From an uncultured Phascolarctobacterium sp. (lineage in GTDB: Bacteria > Bacillota > Negativicutes > Acidaminococcales > Acidaminococcaceae): 64,000 nucleotides of DNA. Position 1 is the stretch's first letter. Every line of letters starts with the position of its first letter. Under the pieces are notes generated by a model. It did not search any database and was not told the DNA's origin. It saw nothing but the letters and a program-made list of their open reading frames with translations. Positions 27,401 to 36,314 of this stretch are shown here, one piece after another. Position numbers and translations under genes: made by a program. The stretch covers positions 16,023 through 80,022 of the forward strand of contig CAJKLD010000006.1 in assembly GCA_905200645.1 (NCBI GenBank), in the 5' to 3' direction.

Positions 27401-29020
27401 TTATTTTATAGTAATACGTCCGTCGCCATAAGGATTGGCATACTCGTCGCCAATTTTAGCGTTGATATGGTTTTGCAGATATTCAATGATGGCATCCACA
27501 TCAGAGAGTTCGCCGTCTTTCAATAATTTGCAGCCCTGGAACATCACCATACCGTCGCCGCCGTCTTTCAGCATATAGGTGGTACCGCCGACGCTGTAAG
27601 TTTTCTTAAGGTCTAAGGGTTCGCCGCCAATCAGCACGTTGGTAACTCTGTAAGCGCCGTTGACCTTAGCAAAATTACCCTTATCGTTCAGCTCAACGCC
27701 GGACGGAATACTGCTGTCAATAGTATATTGCAGACCCGCTACCTGATAGAAGCCGCCAAATTCGTCAGGATAATGGCTGGCGCCCATTTCCAGCGCGTCC
27801 AGAATCTGCTGGCCGCTGGCTTCAATAACAGCGCACATATTGCCAAAGGGGAAAGCCTCCAGCAAATCATTATAGGTAACTACACCGGTCTTAATTTCGT
27901 TGCGGATACTACCGCCGTTGACCATAACTACGTCGCAGTCCAGTACCGCCTTATAAGCGTCGGTAACAAAATCTGCCAAGCTGCATTCAGCGTTGCGCAC
28001 TAAGCGTTCGCCGGTCTGCGGGTCGTTGCTGCGCAGCTGCACTAAGGCTTCGCCCACAGGCTGCTTGAGCAGCGGCTCATATTTAGCCATTTCCCGGGAA
28101 ATAACCTTTTGCACCTTAGCGTCGTCGCCCACGTCCTCCTGCAAAAGGGTGCTGCTCAATTTTCCGTCCGTGCCGATAACCACTTGACCAACTGTTTTAA
28201 GCTTGGTACCGGTTTGCGCAATCAGCACATCCTTGCCCAAATAATTCTTAACATATTTGCCCTGAATTTTTTCGTGGGAATGACCGTCAATCACTGCGTC
28301 TACGCCGCGAGTGTTGGCCGCTACGTTAATGCTGTTCCATTGCTCGATAGAACCGTTAATGCCCAAATGGCCTACCAGGAATACATAATCGGCGCCGTTT
28401 TCGCGAGCGCGGTTAATGCTTTTTTGCAGCTGGCGGTACAGCTTTTCGCCGCCGGCATCCTCGCTGAAGCCATAAATATAATTGCCCTTACCGTCCTGGA
28501 AGTAGGTAGGCGTAGAGGATACCAAGGTACCTGGCGTGGTAACGCCTACAAAAGCAACCTTCGTATCGTCAAACTGCATCATTTTATAGTCCGGCAGCAG
28601 CTTTTTATTGGTTTGCAGATTAACAATGTTAGCGCTGTAATAGCCGCATTTTTGCTTTTTGGCCAGTTCTAAAAAGCGATTCATGCCATAGTCAAATTCA
28701 TGATTGCCGGGAATAGCAAAGTCGTAGCCCACAGCGTTCATAATGTTTATCACAGCGTCGCCGGTGGAAAGCTTGCCAATGGGCGCGCCCTGAATAGCGT
28801 CGCCTGCATCTACCAACGCCACATAAGGAGTTTTGTGCAGCATATCCTTTTTAATCTGCGCTACGGTGGCAAAGCCTAAATTATCGTTGACGCCGCAGTG
28901 AATATCGTTAGTATGCAAAATTACAATATCCTTATCAGCCGCCCAGCCTACAAGCGGCACAGCAGTTGTCAGGCCCACGGTTAAAAGGGACAGCAAATAG
29001 TTTTTCCAGTGTTTTTTCAT
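27401..29020 (-). CDS. Exported 5'-nucleotidase / 2',3'-cyclic phosphodiesterase (UshA-like)
   Basis: 539 residues from ATG 29020 (site AAGGAGG; the longer frame to 29092 is rejected). A signal peptide ends near residue 32. The metallophosphatase domain has LHTNDIHC, GNHEFDYG and DGHSHE metal motifs; the C-terminal 5'-nucleotidase substrate-binding domain has MVNGGSIRNEI and FPFGNM. It removes phosphate from extracellular nucleotides so that nucleosides can be used. The exported nucleoside hydrolase at 54718-55821 would act next. It lies 74 nt downstream of the NlpA-like gene, probably in one transcript. Confidence 0.92.
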   Translation of the reverse strand: MKKHWKNYLLSLLTVGLTTAVPLVGWAADKDIVILHTNDIHCGVNDNLGFATVAQIKKDMLHKTPYVALVDAGDAIQGAPIGKLSTGDAVINIMNAVGYDFAIPGNHEFDYGMNRFLELAKKQKCGYYSANIVNLQTNKKLLPDYKMMQFDDTKVAFVGVTTPGTLVSSTPTYFQDGKGNYIYGFSEDAGGEKLYRQLQKSINRARENGADYVFLVGHLGINGSIEQWNSINVAANTRGVDAVIDGHSHEKIQGKYVKNYLGKDVLIAQTGTKLKTVGQVVIGTDGKLSSTLLQEDVGDDAKVQKVISREMAKYEPLLKQPVGEALVQLRSNDPQTGERLVRNAECSLADFVTDAYKAVLDCDVVMVNGGSIRNEIKTGVVTYNDLLEAFPFGNMCAVIEASGQQILDALEMGASHYPDEFGGFYQVAGLQYTIDSSIPSGVELNDKGNFAKVNGAYRVTNVLIGGEPLDLKKTYSVGGTTYMLKDGGDGMVMFQGCKLLKDGELSDVDAIIEYLQNHINAKIGDEYANPYGDGRITIK

Positions 29021-29094
29021 TATATATACCTCCTTATGTACTAATAATAAATTACGCATATTATAGTTTTTGTCAAGCGCTTCTTGGTTCAAGC

Positions 29095-29904
29095 TTAAAA
29101 TACGGACACTACGGCTCCGCCAAAATTATCGTAAATAAATTGACTAATTTCCTCGGACTGCAGAACGTTGAGCAGCTTTTTGATATCCTCGCTGTTTTCT
29201 TCGCCATTACGCACGCCTACACAGCCGCAAAAAGCGCTGGCAGGTCCTTCGCGATACAGGGAATCGGCATAGGGATTTAAGCCAAGCCCTTGAGCCTGCT
29301 GAGCTGTTAAAACGCTCATATTGCTATTTTCGTACACGGACTTAACATCCGCATAATCGTTTTCATAAATACGGAAGGGTCTGTTCATGTCGGCAATACT
29401 GTCCGTATCGCAGTAGGCAGCAGCGCCGCTCTTTAAGGTCAAGATACAGGCGTCCTGCAGCAGCCACAGGGCGCGTCCCATATAGCCGTTCTGCGGCAGC
29501 ATAATCATAGCTCCGTCCCAGGCCGCTTCAACACTGTTAAACTCTTTGGAATAAATACCCATAGGCTCTACAAACACCTTGGCGCCCACTGTCAGCGGCA
29601 GCTGATGCTCGTCGGCAAACGCCCTAAATTCATGCTCCGTTTGCAGAAAGTGCGCATCCAGCCTGCCCTCCAGTAAATCTAAAGCGGCCTGCGTACCCTC
29701 GCTGCCGTCATCGGCATAGCCCACATATTCCACCTGCACTCCCTGCTGCGCCAAAATCGGTATGGCCCTATCCAGTATTTTGCCGTAAGGATAAGAAATC
29801 GTACCCACCTTCAGCGTACCGGCATAAGCGTTCACTGCGAAACTGCAGGTTAAGACTGCCGCTGCCAAAGCCAGCAGAAAGGCTTTACGTAAACAATTTT
29901 TCAT
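29095..29904 (-). CDS. NlpA/MetQ-family substrate-binding protein
   Basis: 269 residues: signal peptide, then the MetQ/NlpA fold beginning TLKVGTISYPYGKILDRA and continuing VEYVGYADDG, RLDAHFLQTEHEF, and PMGIYSKEF. These are periplasmic binding proteins for methionine and related amino acids. A Cys near the signal end (VLTC) is a poor lipobox, so lipid anchoring is uncertain. No MetN or MetI gene is nearby. Transcription starts from a GGGTGGGG-N20-TATAAT promoter and likely continues into the 5'-nucleotidase gene. Confidence 0.82.
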   Translation of the reverse strand: MKNCLRKAFLLALAAAVLTCSFAVNAYAGTLKVGTISYPYGKILDRAIPILAQQGVQVEYVGYADDGSEGTQAALDLLEGRLDAHFLQTEHEFRAFADEHQLPLTVGAKVFVEPMGIYSKEFNSVEAAWDGAMIMLPQNGYMGRALWLLQDACILTLKSGAAAYCDTDSIADMNRPFRIYENDYADVKSVYENSNMSVLTAQQAQGLGLNPYADSLYREGPASAFCGCVGVRNGEENSEDIKKLLNVLQSEEISQFIYDNFGGAVVSVF

Positions 29905-29949
29905 AGTGTCACTCCCTTCTTTGCTTGCAAGACTTACTTTGCCAGCTTA

Positions 29950-30006
29950 ATTATAAAGCAACCCGGCAGAAAAATCCCCACCCGCAGCAGTCGTTTTGGG
30001 GTGGGA
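29950..30006. promoter_or_regulatory. G-rich inverted box A with N20-spaced promoter
   Basis: CCCCACCC (29976-29983) and GGGTGGGA (29999-30006) form an inverted pair, 23 bp start to start. On the minus strand GGGTGGGG is followed by exactly 20 nt and TATAAT (29955-29950), about 46 nt before the NlpA-like start. There is no -35 hexamer; the box overlaps its place. On the plus strand the right arm runs into seven T, so it could also act as a terminator, but no plus-strand gene lies upstream. Confidence 0.7.
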
Positions 30007-30051
30007 TTTTTTTCTGCGCCATGAAAACTTGCTTTTTCCACGGCATTCCCT

Positions 30052-30079
30052 TTGTTATGAACGGGGAATATGATATAAT
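30052..30079 (+). promoter_or_regulatory. Promoter of the binding-protein / MalT-like operon
   Basis: TTGTTA (30052-30057), 16 nt, TATAAT (30074-30079), 55 nt before the TTG start. It lies about 45 bp downstream of box A. Confidence 0.65.
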
Positions 30080-30133
30080 TTTTATAAGCTTAACCACATT
30101 TCAGACTAATTTTCCGCCGAGGAGGTTATACAT

Positions 30134-31498
30134 TTGAAAAAACTGTTATTTATACTTATCCTTCTGGTTGCTACGGCAGCTCTGTTTACCGGCTGCGCAG
30201 ACCAAAACAAGCTTAGCGCCGAACAGCCCACGACCATTACGATTTGGCACGTATACGGCAATCAGACCAAATCGCCGCTCAACGACGCTATCGCTGAATT
30301 TAACGCCACCGAGGGCAAAAAGCAGGGAGTAATAGTAAAAATAACCTCCCTCACCAACTCCACTGCCATTGATAAAGCGTTGATTGCGTCTGCCAACAAG
30401 GAGCCGGGCTTTGCGCCCATGCCCAATTTATTCACCGCCTATCCGCGTTTGTTGAACATGATAGACAACAAGCTGTTTTTAGACTGGTCCCAATATTTTA
30501 CGTCAGAGGAGCTGGCAGCCTATAATTCGGACTTTTTGCGGGAGGGCTACGAGGGCAAGGCTTTATTTGTGCTGCCCATTGCCAAATCCACCGACGTGCT
30601 GTTTGTCAACCAAACCCTGTTTGACCGTTTTGCAGCCGCCACCGGCGCAACGCTGGAGCAGATGCGCGATTTTGACAAAATTTTTGAGCTGTGCCGCCGT
30701 TATCACGCTTGGAGCGGCGGACGGGATATGTTTCAGATTAACGAATATTACCATTATTTCCACATCAATATGGCGTCCTTTGGCAAAGATTTTATCCAAA
30801 ACGACACCGCCAATACCCGAGACCCGATTTTTGCGCGAATTTTTTTACCCATGGCTAAGGCTGCCATTGCCGGCGGCTTATGCGTCGAAAAGGGCTACGC
30901 CTCCGACAGATGGGTGACGGCGGCGATTATCAGCAACGTGGGCTCCTCCGCAGGCGTATTATATAATCGCGATTACGTCATTTACGATAACAACAAAAAG
31001 GAAAGCGTAACCAATATCTGCCTGCCCTATCCCGGATTTTTGGCTGCAGGCGGCAAGCCCATGTTTCCGCACCGCGGCGTAGGCCTTTTTGCCCGCAAAA
31101 GCGACAACGAAAAAGAAAATCTGGCGGCGGCTGTTTTTGCCAAGTGGATAGGTCAAAAAGCACACAATCTGCAGTTTGCTACTAACATCGGTTATCTGCC
31201 CGTCAACCAGCAGGCCTTAAAAGAGCTTTTGGCTAATCCTCAAAGCATAACCTCGCCTAAGCACCGCCAGCTGTACGAAAGCCAAAAGCTGGCTGCCGAC
31301 GAATACGCTTATTTATATTTACCACGCAGTAAAAACGTCAGCAAAATTCAATTTAAAGTAGAAAACGTTACCCGTCTGATTTTAGCCGACGCGCAAAAGA
31401 AATATCGCGAGCGAGTACAGACCGGTGAAGCGCCGGAAACGGTCTGCGACGAACTGGCGGCAAAAAGCCTGCGTCAACTGCAGGAATATCAACTCTAA
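30134..31498 (+). CDS. Extracellular solute-binding lipoprotein (sugar-type), module 1
   Basis: 454 residues, TTG start behind GGAGG. Signal peptide with lipobox LFTGC; mature start has TITIWHVYGNQTKSPLND, the opening of family 1 (COG1653-like) solute-binding proteins. It is clearly paralogous to the protein at 40366-41727 (shared LFTAYPR, LPIAKST, AWSGGR.MFQIN, GLCVEKGYASDRW). No ABC permease or ATPase is near; instead a LuxR-type regulator follows after 19 nt. It is therefore likely a ligand sensor rather than a transport component. The ligand is unknown; the fold suggests an oligosaccharide or polyol. Confidence 0.85.
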   Translation: MKKLLFILILLVATAALFTGCADQNKLSAEQPTTITIWHVYGNQTKSPLNDAIAEFNATEGKKQGVIVKITSLTNSTAIDKALIASANKEPGFAPMPNLFTAYPRLLNMIDNKLFLDWSQYFTSEELAAYNSDFLREGYEGKALFVLPIAKSTDVLFVNQTLFDRFAAATGATLEQMRDFDKIFELCRRYHAWSGGRDMFQINEYYHYFHINMASFGKDFIQNDTANTRDPIFARIFLPMAKAAIAGGLCVEKGYASDRWVTAAIISNVGSSAGVLYNRDYVIYDNNKKESVTNICLPYPGFLAAGGKPMFPHRGVGLFARKSDNEKENLAAAVFAKWIGQKAHNLQFATNIGYLPVNQQALKELLANPQSITSPKHRQLYESQKLAADEYAYLYLPRSKNVSKIQFKVENVTRLILADAQKKYRERVQTGEAPETVCDELAAKSLRQLQEYQL

Positions 31499-31517
31499 CT
31501 AAGTGACGGTGTAATTG

Positions 31518-33989
31518 ATGAAAAAGCTTAACAGTTTATATTTTTCCCCGCGTATACAGCAGCTGCTGGCCCAGATGTCATCGGTAGGTACAACGCTGAT
31601 ATCGGCGCCCATGGGTTACGGCAAAACCATAGCGGTAAATTATTTTTTGCAGGCGCAGGAGCAAAAGGGCCATATCGTTATGCGTCAAAGCATTTACGGC
31701 GCCGGCAGAGAAGTCTTTTGGCAGGGAGTGCGGCGCACCTGGAGCGTCCTGCCTTTGGGAGAAGCGCTCTCGCAGCAGGCAATGCCCGTAGATACCAACA
31801 GCCGCGCCTTGATTTTGGAATTGTTTGCTAAGCTTTTGCCGCAAGAGGAATGCTATTGGTTTATAGACGATTTGCACCTGCTGGAGGATAAGGCGGCCAG
31901 TGAATTTATTTACGCTTTAAGTAAGGCGGGGTTTGCCAATCTGCATCTTTTGCTGGCCAGCAGAAAAAAGATTTTCACGCAGGCGCAGCGTATGAGCCTG
32001 GGTCAACGGGTACTGCTGATTGATAAGCAGGCTTTGGCGCTTACGCGGGCGGAGCTTACTGAATACAGCCAACGCTGTAGCCTGACAATTCCCGCAAGAC
32101 TGCTTAACTCGCTGCACGAAGCCTGTGAAGGCTGGATTTCTATTATCTACCTGAACTTTTTGTCTTACAGCAAGTATCAGCGCCTGCTGCTGGACAACAA
32201 AAGCGTCTACGAAATGATTACCTCTGTCTTATTGGAGCCATTGACAACAACGCAGCGAACCCTACTGCTGCTCATGGGACAGCCCGAAGAATTTACGGCG
32301 CAGCAGATAGCCTTTGCGTACGGTAATGATGGTACGGAGGAAATTCACCGGCTATTGGATTTTAACGCCTTTATTATCTCGTTGGCTAACGGTAATCTGC
32401 GCTGCCATCACATGCTGAAGCAGGCCACGCGCCACGCCTTCTCGCTTTTGCCCCAAGACGAGCAGAGAAAGTATTTCTGCCGGTTTGGTCAATGGTATGT
32501 ACAGCAGCAGGATTATGAGGAAGCGTTGGACTGGCTGTATCGCGGGCAGGATTTTACAGGTCTATTGGCGGCAGTACAGCAGCTGCGTGATTGGTCCATG
32601 CGTGAGGAACACAAGCGGCATTTGTTTGATTGGCTGCGTGAGTGTTCCCCCAAAATTTTGTGGCAGTATCCGCAGGCAGTGCTGATTATCATGCGCAGAA
32701 TGTTTTCGCTGAACATGATTCAAGAAATGCTGCAGGTCAAGGATTGGTATATTACCGCATTGGAGCGCAACGCCGCGCTTACTGCCGCAGAACGCAATAA
32801 TTATTACGGCGAGCTGGAGGTTATCCTCAGCTTTTTGGCGTTCAACAGCATTACAGGTATGAGCAGGCATCATCGTAAGGCTTACCAATTACTTAGCGGC
32901 GCGCCGCAGACCTTAAGCAAGCAGGGTGTGTGGACCTTTGGCGCTCCTAGTATTCTTGGCTTGTACCTCAAGGCCAGCGGCGGTCTGCAGCAAACCATAG
33001 ACGAAATGTACGATTGTATGCCGCCATATTATCTGCTGAGTAATTGGCATGGAGCCGGCGCCGCGGAGGCGACGGAAGCGGAAGCCCTGCTTTTACAGGG
33101 GCGCTATGACGAAATGAATATCTGCCTGGAAAAGGCTTATTATTTGGCGCGCAAGCACGGTCAGGAATGTATAACCCTGTGCTGTGATTTTTTGGCAATG
33201 CAGCGCGATATTTTCCACGGCGTCCCCAATGGGCAGATAGAAAAATATCGTCGGCATGAGGACAGCGTCTGGAAGCAAAGTATGCTGCTTAACACCGCGG
33301 ATATGTGCATAGGCTTTTATTATGCGCTTTTAGGTAAAATACAGCAGCTGCCGGGCTGGCTGACCAGCCGGGAGCCGGGCGAAGCCTCCGTACTCTACCC
33401 TGCGCGGGCGTGCTGCAATTATATTGCGGCGCAGTGCCTGCTGGCGAAGGAGCGTTATACGGAGCTTTTGGCGCGTTATGACGATTTGCAGGCAGAATGC
33501 AGGCTTTACAACAATTTTTTGTGCCAGCTGTATTTGCTGGTACAAAAGGCCGCAGCGTTAGCAGGCTTAGGCGAGCTAAAAAAGGCCAAGCCTGTGCTGG
33601 ACCAAGCGCTGCAGCTGGCTGCCGCCGACAACCTTTTGCTTCCCTTTGCGCAGAACATTACGCTTTTACAGGAGCTGCTTATGCAGGAGCGCACCGGCAA
33701 ATATGGCGAGCTGGCAGAGAAAATTTTGGTTTTAGGACGGCAGTTTACGGCAGGACGGGACCAGCTGCGGCAGGCAGGCTTAGCAGCCAAGCTTTTAACG
33801 GAGCTGTCACCCCAGGAGCTGCAGATTGCGCAGCTGGCGGCTGCACGGCATACCAATAAAGAAATTGCCGCCGCGCTTAGTCTACAGGAGGGAACGATTA
33901 AGCAATATCTGAACCGTATCTTTTTAAAGCTGCAAATCGATACCGAAGCGAAGAATAAGCGTCACCAGCTAAGCAACTATTTTTCGTAA
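31518..33989 (+). CDS. MalT-like ATP-dependent LuxR-family transcriptional activator
   Basis: 823 residues from ATG 31518 (a TTG just before is less likely). An N-terminal STAND-type ATPase: P-loop APMGYGKT at about 30-37 and Walker B CYWFIDDLH near 118. The middle (about 340-740) is alpha-helical, TPR-like, as in the MalT sensor domain. The C-terminal 65 residues form a LuxR/GerE helix-turn-helix (LSPQELQIAQLA, NKEIAAALSLQEGTIKQYL). MalT-type proteins bind ATP and an inducer, oligomerise and activate promoters lacking a -35 element. It is cotranscribed with a solute-binding lipoprotein. It is my first candidate for the factor reading the GGGTGGGG boxes (inference). Confidence 0.88.
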   Translation: MKKLNSLYFSPRIQQLLAQMSSVGTTLISAPMGYGKTIAVNYFLQAQEQKGHIVMRQSIYGAGREVFWQGVRRTWSVLPLGEALSQQAMPVDTNSRALILELFAKLLPQEECYWFIDDLHLLEDKAASEFIYALSKAGFANLHLLLASRKKIFTQAQRMSLGQRVLLIDKQALALTRAELTEYSQRCSLTIPARLLNSLHEACEGWISIIYLNFLSYSKYQRLLLDNKSVYEMITSVLLEPLTTTQRTLLLLMGQPEEFTAQQIAFAYGNDGTEEIHRLLDFNAFIISLANGNLRCHHMLKQATRHAFSLLPQDEQRKYFCRFGQWYVQQQDYEEALDWLYRGQDFTGLLAAVQQLRDWSMREEHKRHLFDWLRECSPKILWQYPQAVLIIMRRMFSLNMIQEMLQVKDWYITALERNAALTAAERNNYYGELEVILSFLAFNSITGMSRHHRKAYQLLSGAPQTLSKQGVWTFGAPSILGLYLKASGGLQQTIDEMYDCMPPYYLLSNWHGAGAAEATEAEALLLQGRYDEMNICLEKAYYLARKHGQECITLCCDFLAMQRDIFHGVPNGQIEKYRRHEDSVWKQSMLLNTADMCIGFYYALLGKIQQLPGWLTSREPGEASVLYPARACCNYIAAQCLLAKERYTELLARYDDLQAECRLYNNFLCQLYLLVQKAAALAGLGELKKAKPVLDQALQLAAADNLLLPFAQNITLLQELLMQERTGKYGELAEKILVLGRQFTAGRDQLRQAGLAAKLLTELSPQELQIAQLAAARHTNKEIAAALSLQEGTIKQYLNRIFLKLQIDTEAKNKRHQLSNYFS

Positions 33990-34014
33990 ACTAACTAATG
34001 GTTAATTATTTAAT

Positions 34015-34069
34015 AATAGGGTTTAGGCTATACTATATTTGATAAAGTATAGCCAGACCCTATTTTTTT
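34015..34069 (+). terminator. Two-part terminator after the MalT-like gene
   Basis: AATAGGGT/ACCCTATT (34015-34022, 34057-34064) and an inner GGCTATACT/AGTATAGCC pair (34026-34034, 34046-34054), followed by TTTTTTTA. It separates the regulator from the exported-protein genes. Confidence 0.88.
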
Positions 34070-34092
34070 ATGCTGGCGAAAGGAGCAATAAA

Positions 34093-34785
34093 ATGAAACG
34101 ATGGCAAACTATTCTTTCCTCCTGCTTAGTGGTACTGCTTATGCTGACAAGCGTTGTTTGGGCAGCTAGCAAATATAAAACCCAAATCAAAGTCACCGGA
34201 AGCAAGCTTGCCGTGCAGCACTGTGTTGTAGGCAACGGTAAGCTTAAAGAATCGGCGGTTTTAATAAATAAGAAGAATAAGATTATAGCCCGTTGGAAAG
34301 CGCGTACCAGCAACAAATGGTACAAGGTTTACGATGATGGCTGGAAGGACATCCGCTTCATTCCTTACACCATAGACATGAGTGAGTATAGCGCAGGTAG
34401 GTATCGTTTTGTCGCTACTACTGTCTTTGAGAATAAACGGACAGTTAAGAGCACAAACTGGATTAACTATAAGCCAAAGTTATTGATGAAGTACAGCCAA
34501 ACGAAGGTGGTACGCAATGCCAATGGCGATATTTTGCAGCGTCTGTATTTTAAAAAGAACGGCTCCAAAGGCAAGTATTGCTATGCGCAGATTTTTGATA
34601 AAAGTAACAAGTTGGTATACAGCGTAAAGCATAAGTCGCAAAATAGCAGCCAAGATTTTTCTTTCGGCTGGAATGGCTGGGGCAGAAACACATCTGCAAA
34701 AAAATGCCCGAAGGGTATCTATACGGTTAAATACTGGATGGACGGAGTTAATCCCAAAACGGCGAAGTTCCGCTTAAGCATCTAA
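34093..34785 (+). CDS. Exported protein with a FlgD-like Ig-type C-terminal domain
   Basis: 230 residues from ATG 34093 (AAAGGAG site); the longer frame from 34039 crosses the terminator and is rejected. Signal peptide to about WAAS. The mature protein is very rich in Lys and Tyr. The C-terminal segment, FGWNGWGRN followed by CPKGIYTVKYWMDG, resembles the Ig-like FlgD/FlaD-type repeat seen in surface proteins. It starts 24 nt after the terminator stem and may be a poorly expressed read-through gene or have its own promoter. Function unknown. Confidence 0.66.
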   Translation: MKRWQTILSSCLVVLLMLTSVVWAASKYKTQIKVTGSKLAVQHCVVGNGKLKESAVLINKKNKIIARWKARTSNKWYKVYDDGWKDIRFIPYTIDMSEYSAGRYRFVATTVFENKRTVKSTNWINYKPKLLMKYSQTKVVRNANGDILQRLYFKKNGSKGKYCYAQIFDKSNKLVYSVKHKSQNSSQDFSFGWNGWGRNTSAKKCPKGIYTVKYWMDGVNPKTAKFRLSI

Positions 34786-34798
34786 GGAGGGTCGAATT

Positions 34799-36217
34799 AT
34801 GAAAAAGAGAAATATAGTCAGCTTGCTTATAACCCTGCTTTTATGCTGTTTGACCATGGTGGCTATGGCTGCAAAGGACGACTGGAAAAATGTACAGGGC
34901 AGCTATGTATGGACGGAAAGCAGTCAATATAATAACGGTATTTTGAATATCAAGCCCTTGGAAGAAGATATCTATCTGTTTGAGTTTAAGGTAATGCGCG
35001 GCAGCGAGGCCAAAGACAGCTCCGAAACCTTTCAGACCGCCGGAACCCTGCTGCTGAACGATAACGGCGTTGGCGAGGCAGACTTACCCGTGGGTCAAGA
35101 CGATGTAGTAACGCTTCAGTTCACGTTAGCGGATAAAACACTTACCGTTAAGCAAGAAGGTAAGCTGCCGTTGGACGTTCAGGGAGCTTATACATTTAAC
35201 GAGCCCGGCTTTGACGCATCGGAAAATGCCGCTGTGGCGATTATCGAAAGCCTGCCGTCTAATTTGACAAGCCTTGGCGCCGCTAACCGCCCGTATAAGC
35301 TGTTATATGCCGACGAAACGGTGGACGGCTGGTTCTATCAGGTTATCGCCGTACATGAGCCTACCAATACTATTATCGGCAAATACCTGGTAGCCGCAGA
35401 TTTAAGCGCAGTATATCGTAACGACGAAAACATACCCGGTTTGATTTATGGTACGCCGGAAAATATGCTGGCCGCTCAACGGATACCGCTGGTAGAAGAA
35501 GAAGACCAGGACGACCCGCCTGCCGTAGAAAACGGCGAGCCGCAAGGCAATACCGAGGAAGAAGACCGGCCGGCTGCCAACGAGGCGCAAGCCACCCCGT
35601 TAGTAAAAATTGCTGCCGAGCAAGAAAACCTGCGCGTGGGCGACAGCACCAAAATTACCGCGCAGCTTCCCGGTAACCTTGGCTACGAGATTGCCAGCCT
35701 GCAAAGCTCCAACAAAAACGTACTAAAAATTGACGGCAATAAAATTGTCGGCGTAGCTCCGGGTACGGCAAGTATCAAGGGTACACTTAAGCTGGAAAAG
35801 GGCAAGAAAGATTTTGAAGTAAACGTAACGGTTTTCGAGCCTAAACTGGAAGCAGACAATATGCCGACACATATTAACATAGGCGACAAGCTGCCGTTAC
35901 AAACCTTTATCACCGGTCAGGAAGGCTTTGTGAAGGCCCAATGGAGCGTTAATGATGAAAAAATAGCCGTTATTAACAAGGGCCAGCTTGTAGGCAAGGC
36001 GGACGGACTGGTAACGGTAACGGCAAAGCACGGCGATATGCAAAGCTCTTGGTTCGTTGCCGTAGGTAATGCAGAGCTGCCTATGGGAGCAATCGGCGAG
36101 GACGAGGACGACGACTATAGCTGGATGACCGCTCTGTTGGCTGTCTTTATTGGCGGTGTTGTTGTCATTGGCGGCGGCGCATTTTGGTTATATAAACGTT
36201 TTTGCACTAAAAAGTAA
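34799..36217 (+). CDS. Exported, membrane-anchored Ig-like (BIG2) domain protein
   Basis: 472 residues. Signal peptide (about 1-24); a domain at about 140-225 shared with the 26902-27357 protein; an acidic low-complexity linker (about 230-265, many Glu, Asp, Pro); two bacterial Ig-like BIG2 units, each with LRVGDSTKITAQ- or INIGDKLPLQTF-type starts and a GIAxGxATVT-like end (VGVAPGTASIKG, VGKADGLVTVTA); and a C-terminal transmembrane helix with a basic tail, so the protein is anchored in the inner membrane facing outward. It follows the preceding gene by 13 nt. Function unknown, possibly a surface or stress component. Confidence 0.75.
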   Translation: MKKRNIVSLLITLLLCCLTMVAMAAKDDWKNVQGSYVWTESSQYNNGILNIKPLEEDIYLFEFKVMRGSEAKDSSETFQTAGTLLLNDNGVGEADLPVGQDDVVTLQFTLADKTLTVKQEGKLPLDVQGAYTFNEPGFDASENAAVAIIESLPSNLTSLGAANRPYKLLYADETVDGWFYQVIAVHEPTNTIIGKYLVAADLSAVYRNDENIPGLIYGTPENMLAAQRIPLVEEEDQDDPPAVENGEPQGNTEEEDRPAANEAQATPLVKIAAEQENLRVGDSTKITAQLPGNLGYEIASLQSSNKNVLKIDGNKIVGVAPGTASIKGTLKLEKGKKDFEVNVTVFEPKLEADNMPTHINIGDKLPLQTFITGQEGFVKAQWSVNDEKIAVINKGQLVGKADGLVTVTAKHGDMQSSWFVAVGNAELPMGAIGEDEDDDYSWMTALLAVFIGGVVVIGGGAFWLYKRFCTKK

Positions 36218-36234
36218 GCGTTTCACTTACGGCG

Positions 36235-36297
36235 GCAACCCCGCCTAAGTTCTGCCCGGAATGCGGCAATTTACTCGATGATAAAGATGTGCAATAA
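36235..36297 (+). pseudogene. 3' remnant of a YdjI-like (SPFH zinc-ribbon) gene
   Basis: Twenty codons and a stop match the end of the intact gene at 42306-43823: PPKFCPECGNLLDDKDVQ here against PPKFCPECGDLFDDKDIQ there, and the DNA is also very similar. It lies just before copy 1 of the zinc-ribbon/TPM pair, in the position the full gene occupies before copy 2. It is a relic showing that a three-gene unit was duplicated and the first gene of this copy was then lost. Confidence 0.8.
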
Positions 36298-36314
36298 ACA
36301 AAGAGGTGAATCTT

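Noticed and set aside
29976..30010. Box A read as a plain terminator on the plus strand
   Set aside because: It has a T run, but no plus-strand gene lies upstream, and the same inverted box occurs before other promoters with fixed spacing. A dual role is not excluded.
29925..30137. 70-residue plus-strand frame
   Set aside because: It overlaps box A and the promoter of the binding-protein gene and has no ribosome site.
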